From Trametopsis cervina (Eukaryota; Basidiomycota; Agaricomycetes; Polyporales; Irpicaceae), in NCBI GenBank assembly GCA_022385755.1, contig MU278360.1, positions 403,692-467,691 of the forward strand: 64,000 nt of DNA, given 5' to 3'. Position numbers and translations under genes: made by a program. Below, one piece after another: positions 11,873 to 21,519 of the stretch. Within the stretch, counting starts at the first letter, position 1; each line of letters begins with the position of its first letter. Under the pieces are notes generated by a model. That model worked only from the letters and a program-made list of their open reading frames with translations, was not told the DNA's origin and searched no databases.

Positions 11873-12488
11873 CGAAGGTGTAATGTGCTTTCTCTCTATC
11901 TTTCTCGTTCGCCTTCGAATGAAGCGGCTCTGCTACGAGCGGGCCTGTATGGTATAAAATACTCCTCGTAATACTTCTTTATTCCTGTGTACTATCTAAT
12001 CCCTACGAGTTCTGCTCGTTGTTGTACCAGTAGCTAGCTAATGTGTATTTCGTGTAATAACATTCATCTTCCATCTTCTCTATACAATCGTAAACCCGAA
12101 CAAACCCGACGACATCGAGGCGTGGTTAAGCTCGAGCTTCTCATCTAGGCGCCCATTGTGTGCGCCGGATCAGACGTCGGGAGCACCCATCGTTACGCGT
12201 TACGTACTGTATCTCACACGACGAAGCTTCTCGAGCTACTGCGCCATCTTCGTTGCAATAAAGTTGCGCCGTTCATACGCAGAGGCTGGGGCTACTGACG
12301 ATTGTGTGAACGTCATTCTCGACGCGATGAGGTGGCTGGTGGATTGCTGACGTTTTAGAGGTGAGGTGTCGTGGTTTGTGAGTATTGCGTTGACCTCGTT
12401 CGCGTTTGTCGACTCAGCTACTGGGTTCCCCTGCATTTTGTTGTATGTTCTGTCCAACTCATCTATACATTGAGCTGAAAACGTTACC
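11873..12488. other. intergenic stretch
   Basis: This is the 3' flank of copy 1. No supported gene is seen. Short frames near 12240-12350 are protein-like but unrecognised and could belong to the remnant just downstream. Confidence 0.45.
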
Positions 12489-12764
12489 AGGATCGCAACG
12501 CCCTCTTCGAGTCGAAGCTCACGGCATCTGGATCTGCTGCTTCCCTGCCAGCCCCTCGTCCGCGCTCTTAGATTTCGCTGGACGGCGTACCTGTGGACAG
12601 TCCAACTCAAGTCACATACAACCCTACGAACATCCCCGCCGTTCGTCACTGGACGTTCACAGCGGACGATGAGGTCATACCGCCCCCCGCTGACCCCCAC
12701 AAGCCCCGATCGGCGGCCTTCCCAATACGTCTCTCCGCCTCCGCCGCGGTGGGTCTGCCATCCT
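12489..12764 (+). pseudogene. possible gene remnant, unrecognised
   Basis: One plus-strand frame reads DRNALFESKLTASGSAASLP, then a TAG at 12569-12571, then SLDGVPVDSPTQVTYNP, TNIPAVRHWTFTADDEVIPP and a Pro-rich run. Both halves are in the same frame and look coding in composition, and a possible acceptor (ttaccag) precedes the first. The TAG could also be the end of an intron. I do not recognise the protein. It lies between opsin-related copies 1 and 2 and may be debris from their duplication. Confidence 0.3.
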
Positions 12765-12863
12765 GACAGGTGACTGGACCGACGACGGTGTCCAATCCTG
12801 ATCCTAGGGGTAGGGGTTGGCTGACCCCTTGGGTCTAGCACACCGAACCGTCAGCCTCCCCAC

Positions 12864-12870
12864 TATATCA
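12864..12870 (+). promoter_or_regulatory. TATA-like box, opsin-related copy 2
   Basis: TATATCA lies about 170 bp upstream of the ATG at 13038. It is followed by a long C/T-rich leader (12895-12960) with repeated cac/tctcaca runs. Confidence 0.35.
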
Positions 12871-13037
12871 CGCCCTCCGGCCCCGCTTCTCAACCCTCAC
12901 CTCTCTTCTCTTCTTCCCACCACAACCTATCCACATTTCTATTCTCACAACCACATTACTATCTCACAGACTATCTCACATACTACACACACATAAACCA
13001 GCTACTCTAGTCTAAAGACTCTGAAGACAGCTGCGCA

Positions 13038-14334
13038 ATGGCAGGCTCAAGTCTCGACCAGAACCCGCCGAACGCGGACCGGCACCTTACAGCGGGCGGG
13101 AGCGACTGGCTCTGGGCCGTCTTTGCGATCATGGCGTTATCGACGTTGGGGATGGTCGCGTATACGTGGACTGTACGTTCCCCCCCTCCTCTTCCTCCTT
13201 CCCTCCTCTCCTTCCTTCCTTGTGGAGAAAGCGGCTGACGATGAGTTGGGTTGACAGCGCCCGCGAGGAACTCGCCTGTTCCACAACCTCGCGACGATAA
13301 TCCTCGCGACGTCCGCCGTCACGTACTTCTCGATGGCCTCCGACCTCGGTGCTACGCCCGTGCGCGCCGAGTTCTCGCGCGGCACGACGTTCAACCGCCA
13401 GATCTTCGTACGTCCCTTCCCCTTCTTCCCCTCCCTTTTACTTTGTGGGTGTATGCTGACACGCGTGTGGTCAGTACGTGCGGTACATCCAGTGGTTCAT
13501 CAACTTTCCCTTGCTCCTGACGATGCTCCTGTACACGAGCGGGCTCGCGCTCTCTGACATCCTGACGACCGCCTTCTTTGCGTGGGTCGTCGTCGTCACG
13601 GGTCTCGTTGGCGCGCTCACGTCGTCTACGTACAAATGGGGGTACTTCACCATGGGTGTCTTTGCGCTCTTCTACATCTGGTACGTCTTTCTTTCCCTTT
13701 TATTGTGAATGTTGTGGCTGACTAAGTTGCGTCGATTCGCTACAGGCACATGCTCATGATCCACGCGCGCCGCAGCACATTCCACGCCGGCGACGGCATG
13801 CGCTCAGGCTTCACGCGCGGCGCCGGGTTCGTCACCTTCCTCACGATGCTCTACCCGATCGCCTGGGGCCTATCCGAAGGCGGGAACGTCATCTCCCCGA
13901 CGCGCGAGATGATCTTCTACGGCATCCTCGACCTCATCCTTGGCCCCCTGTTCCTGTTCTACTTCGTCTGGGGACTCCGCAACGTCGAGTACGCCACGTT
14001 CGGGCTGCGCTCATGCAAGTACACCGATGTAGTTGGGAATGTTGTGCCCGTGACTACTACTACTGGACCTGGCGTCGCTGTCGTCGAGACCGCACGCGCG
14101 AGGCGTTCGAGCACGATTTCGCGCGCAAGACGCGGAAGTGTGGCCTCGATCTCGGGATACGCACCTGGTGTCCCTGCTATCGGTGATGCGGCCGTTCCTC
14201 GCGCTAGACGCGCCAGTGGAGCTAGCTCTCTGACGGGGTACGCGCCTGGTGTCCCTGTTGTGGGAGAGATGGCGGCGGTGCGCCCGACTGTCGTGCCTGT
14301 GGAGGAGATGAGCGAGAGTGCTCTTGTTGATTGA
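13038..14334 (+). CDS. opsin-related protein, copy 2
   Basis: This is the full-length middle member of the array. Exons are 13038-13172, 13258-13407, 13475-13680 and 13746-14334. Helix C reads RYIQWFINFPLLL. Helix G reads YGILDLILGPLFLFY, again with Gly at the retinal-lysine position. The membrane core ends in FVWGLRNVEYATFGLRS. The cytosolic tail is long and low in complexity; it contains GYAPGVP twice (after SIS and SLT), each near an Arg-rich ARRxS segment that could be phosphorylated. Yeast relatives are plasma-membrane stress proteins; the role here is unknown. Introns match copy 3 and differ from copy 1. Confidence 0.92.
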
Positions 14335-15499
14335 TCAACATCAACGGACAATGGATTATGGACATTTGCATCGAGTCGGACAGTCTAGTTTAGCATACAT
14401 ATATTATATCTATCATACACATATCTATCCCTCCACTCTTTTTTTATTTCTATTTTATCTATCTATTTTCTATCCATCCATTCAATGAAATGCACCCTCA
14501 ACAGAGTTCAATAGTGTGACTGTATCATCGCGGACGTCATCGCATTTTAAAAAGTACGCACATCTACGTACACTACAACTACAGCTATATCCCTTCCATA
14601 CCACGACACTACCCGCACACGAAGAGCGGAAGCAGAAGTGCTCTCGCTGCAACCAACCGGCGGCAAGCCTTTCCTTCGCTTCGTTCGAGTTCGTTCCCGA
14701 TCACGCGCAATACAAATTATGTCACGAGCGGAGCAGCCACAAAGGCGTTGCATCCGCATATGGCAAGTTTTCAGTTTTGCATCCTCTGTCACCTTCCGTT
14801 TTTAGACCGGTCCACCCACAACGCGTCATCCGTGGCGCAGTTGAGGACATCCGCGTTTCTTGGGATCCAAGACGCAAGAGGTGGTCTAGGCCGTCGGAGT
14901 GGTGGATGACTGAGCAAGAGGGTGGTTGAGCATATCTACCGGGCAGGGAGGGATGGGCGAGGGATCTGGGTTACTGGGTTACTGATGGGCCTATCCTATT
15001 GCCAGCGCGAAACGAGGCGCGGTGGGTTGAATACATGGGATGGGCTCGACCTGGGCCCTGCCTGCAGAGGTTGTGGAGCACGGACTGCGGGTCGGCCGTT
15101 CCCAGGCTCATACATACATACCACAGACGCGGAAAGAGCTAGGGAGGGAGGGAGTGTGTGCATTCAGTTCGCGCGCGGGCGGGCCAAGTTTGTGCACGCG
15201 CGAATGAAGCAAAGCCGGCGTATGAGCTCATACGTTGCGCGCACGACTCCGAAGCGTATCATCCTCGTCCGATGGCGCCCCTCCGCCTACCCACCCCATC
15301 GCACATGGTCACGACGCGCGAGACTACTTATAGGGAGCCGCTGTGTGGTGGTCAGCCGCATCCTATCCTGTGCTTTATATCCTGCCCCGACTGAGCTTGT
15401 TGAGATCACCTATCTCTCTCTCTCTTGCTCTTTTCTTCCATCTCCATACTACCACCGTCACCGCTACCGCTGCTGCTAAGAAGCAGAATATAGTTTGCG
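14335..15499. other. intergenic stretch, promoter of opsin-related copy 3
   Basis: Long open frames exist (14516-14929, 14922-15479) but their residue mix is unlike protein and no family is recognisable. A CT-rich tract at about 15415-15445 precedes copy 3. Confidence 0.5.
15328..15333 (+). promoter_or_regulatory. TATA-like box, opsin-related copy 3
   Basis: The sequence acttatagggag lies about 170 bp upstream of the ATG at 15500. Its spacing is similar to that of copy 2. Confidence 0.35.
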
Positions 15500-16625
15500 A
15501 TGGCAGGATCTTCACTCGACCAGAACCCGCCCAATGCTGACCGGCATATCACCTCTGGTGGTAGTGACTGGCTATGGGCCGTCTTCGCCGTTATGGCGCT
15601 GTCGACCCTCGCTATGGTAGCCTACACATGGACAGTGCGTATTCGTTGTTCTATCGTTCATCGACGTCGTGGCTGACCTCTTCGTCTTGCAGCGCCCGAG
15701 AGGAACACGCTTGTTCCACCACATAGCGACCGTCATCCTCACCACCTCCACCATCGCCTACTTCACGATGGCCTCTGACCTGGGCGCGACGCCCATCGTA
15801 GCAGAGTTCTCCCGCGGCACTACAGGCACCCGCCAGATCTTCGTGAGTACCCCATACACATTCATTCGTGTTGAAACGATGCTGACCTTTGATGGTGCAG
15901 TACGTCCGCTACATCCAATGGTTCATCAACTTCCCGCTCCTCCTCATAATGCTGCTCTACACCAGCGGCATCGCCCTGTCCGACATCCTCACCACCGCAT
16001 TCTTCGCATGGGTCGTCGTCGTCACTGGCCTCGTCGGTGCCCTCACATCTACGCGCTACAAGTGGGGGTACTTCGTCATGGGCGTCGCTGCACTCGTCTA
16101 CATCTGGTAAGCTCTCTTTCATACCCATGTCACAGAACATATCACTTACCAACGCGGTCTGATAGGCATATGCTCCTCATGCACGGCCGCCGCAGCACCT
16201 TCAACGGCGGCACAGGCGTGCGCTCCGGCTTCATGCGCGGCGCCTCCTTCGTCGCCTTCATCACGATGCTTTACCCGATCGCATGGGGCGTATCCGAAGG
16301 CGGGAACGTCATCTCGCCGACGCGCGAGATGATCTTCTACGGCATCCTCGATCTCGTCCTCGGCCCCCTCTTCCTGTTCTACTTCGTGTGGGGACTTAGG
16401 AACGTTGATTACGCTGCGTTTGGCTTGCACTCGGGTAAATACACCGATGGACCGTTTGGCACTGCTGGACATGTTCACGGTGCGAACGCCTATGGCGCTG
16501 GAGCGGGTACGGGTGTAGGCACAGCGGGTGCTGGCACGTACGGTCCTGGTGCTGGAACGACTGGTACGGGCATGGGCACGGGCACTGTCCCAGCTACGAC
16601 GAAAGTCGAGCGCAGTGCTGTCTAA
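15500..16625 (+). CDS. opsin-related protein, copy 3
   Basis: This is the third array member. Exons are 15500-15634, 15693-15842, 15901-16106 and 16166-16625. Helices match copies 1 and 2: RYIQWFINFPLLLIM in helix C, and YGILDLVLGPLFLFY with no retinal lysine in helix G. After GLRNVDYAAFGLHSGKYTDG the tail becomes a Gly/Thr/Ala repeat (GAGTGVGTAGAGTYGPGAG and similar), quite unlike the tail of copy 2. The N-terminal exon (MAGSSLDQNPPNADRHITSG) is almost identical across the array, so the duplications are recent or homogenised, while the tails have diverged. Confidence 0.92.
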
Positions 16626-17110
16626 ACCTCCATCACTCCTCCCATACGATACGTCCTTGCAAAACCATCAGTACACTCTAGTTCAGGACATTTAATCACG
16701 CTCACCTGATGACTTTCACGCTTAATCTTTATTTCTTCACGACTTGCATGTTTATACGCTGTACCATATACGCAATACCATTCTGTCTTCACCTCTTCTT
16801 TGCAATATCGTGTGCCAGTTTGATGTTAGTACTTCTTGGGAGTTTTCGAGACGAGATTGTCACAATTGATCCTCCCTTCGTCACAGATTGATGGGATCGT
16901 CACAACGATTTGACGGCTCTGCCAGTGTGTCAGGATCGTCGGTCATGCTGCCTTGTCAGAGCGAGGTTGAATTCCTTGTTCATAAGCTGGAGGTAAGACG
17001 AGCATGGAAACGGAGAGTGATTTCGTCCTCAGCTCCTAATCCATATTCTTACAATTGCACGAAACTTTCATCCCCAGCCTGGACCACGACGAAAACGCAA
17101 GAAGGCCATC
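16626..17110. other. intergenic stretch
   Basis: This is the 3' flank of copy 3. No supported gene is seen. Confidence 0.5.
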
Positions 17111-17850
17111 ATGCCTTCCAAAGTACGGTCCATCCAAGCCCAACACGCGAACCATTCAAGCACGCGTGCCAGCACAAACCATCAACCATCTCCCAGTCAA
17201 AGTCCTCGCGAAGAGGTAGATGAAGAACATCTTGACATCTCCGTCAAGTTGGTCTGCACCTACCTCCTGCCCACTCCACCCCCCAGCCCGATCGACATCA
17301 ACGGTACACGCACAGACGGGTTCATGCTCGGGAGCGCGCACCTCGAGGACTTGGGAGTGTTGCTGGTGTGTTGAATCTTGTGCTATGGACATGGAGGGAT
17401 GTGTTTCTGAGTTTGCGTCTGCGTCCGTCTGCCGCGTCCCCGCCGTCAGACTGCCGTACAGCACACAGCACAGCAGTCCCCCTGCAGCCCTCGTACACCT
17501 TCCATCCCAACTCCGACTCCAGTGCTCATCGCTCCTGACACTCAGGATACGTATACTGTACAGCGCGGGCGCGGGCGCGAGCGGTGGATGTGGGGATTCC
17601 GGAGACCAAGCTGCCAGAGGCTGTATTGGTGCAGACGAGGTTCGAGGAGATGGGAGGCCTCTGTCGAGAAGCTCGTCCTCCCCGCGTACACAGCCTGGTG
17701 GTAGTTGACGGCCACCGCCAAGTCTGACTCCATCTGAACTGCAGATTCCATTCGCAGGATGCGCGCCATCCTGCCATTTGTGGTGGATCGGAAGCGGGAC
17801 GGCGGGACGGTGAACATTGTGCAGTCCGGGGCATTTTGGTGTGTTCGAAG

Positions 17851-17884
<34 letters not shown>

Positions 17885-18033
17885 AGTTCGAGGCTGTCGT
17901 GGTGTTTGAAGATGGACTGCATTACGAGCAGACGCCTTGGATTGGATGGAGGTGTATGGCGGGCGTGTGCCTCGTTAAACCCCCGGCGCATGTTTATTGG
18001 ACTCCGTGGAATGAAGCGTACCCGTCGCTTTGA
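17111..18033 (+). CDS. possible hypothetical gene, exon structure unclear
   Basis: Two protein-like pieces lie on the plus strand. The first starts at 17111 (MPSKVRSIQAQHANHSSTRA) and runs through CTYLLPTPPPSPIDINGTRT to about 17365. The second starts at 17759 (MRAILPFVVDRKRDGG, then GTVNIVQSGAFWCVRR) and could splice at gtaaga (17851) over a GA microsatellite to FEAVVVFEDGLHYEQTPWIG and a stop at 18033. The stretch between them could be one or more introns and exons (GIPETKLPEAVLVQTRFEEM reads well in one frame). I do not recognise the protein and cannot show that the pieces form one gene. Confidence 0.3.
17854..17883. repeat. GA dinucleotide microsatellite
   Basis: A run of (GA) about 15 units long follows a GTAAGA donor-like site. 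Length variation here would be tolerated only if the run is intronic. Confidence 0.9.
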
Positions 18034-18119
18034 GTGCATGGAGTGAAATATGTAGCATTATATCCGTATCAAGTACGCTGCATAACAGTAAACTAGTAAA
18101 CGCACAAATGATCCATGAT

Positions 18120-19440
18120 TCATGAAGCCTGCGCCGGGGACGCTGCCTTTGTTGCTGCGCGCGTCATGCGCCTATTGCTCGCCGTCGCACATATAACGTG
18201 GTGTTCATGTTCATGCTGAGTCTCCTCCAGCGCATTGACGGCCTTCTTTCCTCGCTTCGCGCGTCTTTGGGTGATATCGTCGTTGTTTTCGTGTATAGGC
18301 CTCTTCTTCTTTTGGTCTGATGCGACAAGGACAAGGGGAGACTGATCGTCCGCGAGGATGCTCCCGGCTCTGGGGTACCGCGCAGCACGCGTCCGAGTCG
18401 AGGAACACGTTGAAGAACGAGGGGGCGCCCGGGACCTAGAGACACGAGCAAGGACTGGAGGCAGTGCCACGATACTTCCAGCAACATCTGTATGATCCGA
18501 ATCTGAATCCGTATTGTGCAGGCCGAATGGAACGGTCGGTAGGCCTGCTTCGCGAGGGGCGGAGAAGCTGCCCTCATGAGCATCTACACGGGGCCAGTAT
18601 AGTTCTGTAGATGATATAACGGGGAACTGGTCTTCGACCGCGTCGTCCTCCTTCGGCCAGTCTTCGCTGGCGAGAGCCTTGTCAAATATAGCCAGAATAT
18701 CTTCAATCTTCTCCAACTGGGTGGTGATTGTGTCCAGACGCTCCTGTGCCGTACGATCATTAGGGAAAAGCCCGGTTGCTTCTCGGCGATGATAGTACAG
18801 CCCAAGTAGGGCTGCAAAATCATTGATGGCTTGAGTCAGAGGTGGACTTTTGAATACTATTGTCCCGGTGATTCCGTCGAACCGCAAAGCTCCGGCCTTG
18901 GCGTCTCCCCCAACGTAGTTGATTTTGCCGTCGTCTCCAACCTCCTCGGAGACCTCGTCAAAAAGCCTAGCAAGATTCGGGTGACCCTGTTTTATCGGGA
19001 AGTGGTGACAGGCCATGTAGAAAAACACCCAGAAGCAGGACTCGATGTCGTTGATAATGCTGTGAACCTTTGTCGGATCTTGAAGTACGGCGACAGACAT
19101 GAATTGCCAGGTTCCCTGCGCACTGATCAGAAAGTGGGCACGTAATCGTCAAGAAGAACTCACTGTACGGTAGAGTTTGGCCTCTTGCATATGCGACACT
19201 TCAGACGCACGATCCCAGTCGTTCAGAAACCCCTGCATGTTCTCATCCAGCATGATGTTATCGGAACTAATATCGCGATGCAACAGATCGGGCTTTCCGA
19301 ACGCGCACGGGATCACTGCAAAAGACACAGAGTAAGGGATCAACGCACACGCATTAGAGTACCGACAAACTACGCGCCTTGCAGAGTATTGTGTACGGCC
19401 TGCATCAGCTGCTTCGAATTTCGAGATGAGCTATGGCGGA
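18120..19440 (-). pseudogene. FunK1-type protein kinase, 5'-truncated copy
   Basis: This is the C-terminal half of a fungal FunK1 kinase, inverted relative to the full-length copy at 21520-24049. Exon 19315-19164 carries GKPDLLHRDISSDNIMLDEN with the catalytic HRD-like motif, and NDWD, the DFG equivalent. Exon 19115-18120 begins GTWQFMSVAVLQDPTKVHSI and ends in a Lys/Arg-rich tail (RMTRAATKAASPAQAS). Similarity continues upstream only through SKQLMQAVHNTLQ near 19380-19435; the N-terminal lobe is missing. The junction that is caag/GT in the full copy is caag/GC here (gcgcgt), a poor splice donor. The C-terminal frame is still open, so decay is recent or a short product is made. Confidence 0.75.
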
Positions 19441-19987
19441 AATATAATGAACGGTCTTACATCGCGTGATGAAGTCGAAACCTCGACTTTCGAAAATAGT
19501 AGTAAGGAGCAGTCGTGTCTGTCCAGCACGACGGGGTGGTTGTGAGTCAAGCTTAGCATTTACCTAAATAGGCCGTTCGGGGCCGGACATTCACATTCCG
19601 ATTGGAAGCAAAGCCACCGAGAGGTGGACCCTGAGCTCTCCCTGAGCTTGTCCACAGCGTCCCGGAGCGATGTTCACGGGGTTAACAACCATTGACACTC
19701 ACCTAATGAACCGCGATCCGTGTTGTGTCGTCCCGACGACGCAGCAGTGACGAACCGGGACATCGTGGATGGGAAAACTTGGCCCGCATAATTCATAGGC
19801 AGACGGCAGCCACCGTATACACTCTGAAGACACGCACAGCCTCTCGTAGATCGTGCCGGTCATTTATGATTGCTATCAATACAGTGCTTGGATTATATGT
19901 TGTCGTGTATATGTCTGCGATGTCACCAGGTATAAGGAGGAATCCGTTCGTGCTGTGGAGTATATTGTGATGGCCCTTCTAGGATGG
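19441..19987. other. intergenic stretch
   Basis: This lies between the truncated kinase and the 3' end of the OTU gene. No N-terminal kinase sequence and no other gene could be recognised. Confidence 0.5.
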
Positions 19988-21074
19988 CTATAGTGAGCTC
20001 GATGGAGAGGAACTGGTCTTGAACATCGCTTTGACACCCTCTTTGAACGATAGTTTCGGTCTCAGTGAGTTGTAATGCTAGGGAAGAGAGCATCGTGAAT
20101 ACGCAAAAGGGGGCATCAAGAAATGGGAGACAGACCTCTCCCAAGCCATACATCCTCCGATGATAGCTAATACGCACGACAGGCGCGTTCTCCGGCGGTG
20201 TCGCGTCCGACTGGTTGTGCACGACAACATGGGGCTCCGCCCCCTGTATAACGTGTATCGGCACGTTGAAAGCCCTAGACATCGCAGTTATCTCAGGCTC
20301 GCCACCCCACGTAGCGGTATCGCGTATGTTTTTACAATACTGCGCGAACTCGCTCTGCCCCATGAGTCCCCCGCCCGCCGCGTCTTCACCTGCGGCCGAC
20401 GGCAGAAAAGGCAGGAAATCGTTCGGGTGTGTTTCGATGTACTCTGCCGCGGCGTGTCTCGTGAGTGCGTAGCTCGCTTTGGGCTGCGGTATGAGGCCCA
20501 GGATGGACAGTTGGTCGGCGACCGCGGAGAAGAGGCAGTGGCCGTCTGGGTTTATCTGCGCAGCACTAGAATGAGCGACGGTACGTGGCACGGTGCGCAC
20601 AAGCAAAACGCACCTCATACATCCTCAACCCTAGTTCGTCGCAAGTCTGGTTAATGGCACGCTCCTCTTCGCGAGCTTCCTTCTCGAGTTTCGCGTCCGC
20701 GTCCGCATCGCTGGGTGCATACTGTTCCGCCAAAGCAGCCGCCTTCCTTGCCTAGTGCGCCGTTCGAGTTGTTATCAGTCTTGCAATTCAAAGTCATAGA
20801 TTGGATAGAGGCACACCTGGCGTGCTTTGTGCCTCGCCTTCGGATCCTTCTTCGCAGCAGAGTCAAGGTCGTCCGCGACAGAGTCTATGCTCGCGTCCTT
20901 CAGAATCTCAGCCGACGTCTCCTGCGTTGTTTGATCTCTCGAGTCCAGCTGAGCAAATAGGTCATCCATGAGGTCATTGTCTTCCGTGATTGGTGGAGGA
21001 GGAGGAGGCGAGTCAACGAGTCCCTTTGTCGGCGAAAGCGCCTTCCTGATTTTGTTTCTCTTCGAGCCAGCCAT
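19988..21074 (-). CDS. OTU-domain deubiquitinase (OTUD6/OTU2-like)
   Basis: This is a cysteine protease that removes ubiquitin. From the ATG at 21074 (MAGSKRNKIRKALSPTKGLV) an acidic, then Lys/Arg-rich, probably helical N-terminal region follows (DPKARHKARQ, intron, ARKAAALAEQY). The OTU domain begins INPDGHCLFSAVADQL, with the catalytic Asp and Cys in DGHCLF, and runs through WGGEPEITAMSRAFNVPIHV to RISYHRRMYGLGE. After an intron comes HYNSLRPKLSFKEG with the catalytic His, and the stop is at 19988-19990. Domain order and the HYNSLRP end fit the OTUD6/Otu2 group. All three catalytic positions are present. Confidence 0.9.
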
Positions 21075-21519
21075 GCTCGTCGTTCAAGATGTCGTTGTCA
21101 GTGTCAGTATTGTGGAGAGCTCAGAGAGGCCCAGGGATTCGTCGTCCGCCCAGGAACCGGCGCGAGTGCCAATGAGCTCAGTGGCTGAGCTTAGCAGATG
21201 AGCCATAGACTGGCCTACGGCCCGTCCAATCAGGGTGCGGCGGAGTGCGAACATCCGGTCGCGAGCTGCCAATTTAGGCAAATGCTGAGTTTCGTTCGCA
21301 ACCACGTCCTCGTCGCGCTGGACACGCACGGTGCCTCTTCCCATTGCATTTGAAGGGCGAAGCTCCTGTATCATAAACACATTATAGGGCCATCAATGAC
21401 AATATCTTTGCTCATCTCCAAATAGCTCCTCCGTTCACGTCGCTACACCGGTACAACACGCAAGGTTTCGTCTCGTTATTTTCTTAGTTGAAGGAACTCG
21501 TTTGGACCTCGCCGTCGAG
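21075..21519. other. divergent intergenic region, OTU and FunK1
   Basis: This is the shared upstream region of the OTU gene (-) and the full-length FunK1 gene (+). A 98-codon minus-strand open frame (21084-21380) is present but unrecognised, and I do not call it. Confidence 0.5.

Noticed and set aside
12236..12841. 201-codon minus-strand open frame
   Set aside because: The composition is Arg/Gly-rich and unlike protein, with no family pattern; the plus-strand relic explains the open frame better.
14516..15479. Two long plus-strand open frames upstream of opsin-related copy 3
   Set aside because: Residue composition is atypical, no motif is seen, and they cover the promoter region and CT-rich leader of copy 3.
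10869..16625. Light-driven proton pumps (true rhodopsins)
   Set aside because: The retinal lysine and both helix-C aspartates are replaced in all three copies.
21084..21380. 98-codon minus-strand open frame upstream of the OTU gene
   Set aside because: It is plausible in length but unrecognised, and it occupies the divergent promoter; not enough support for a call.
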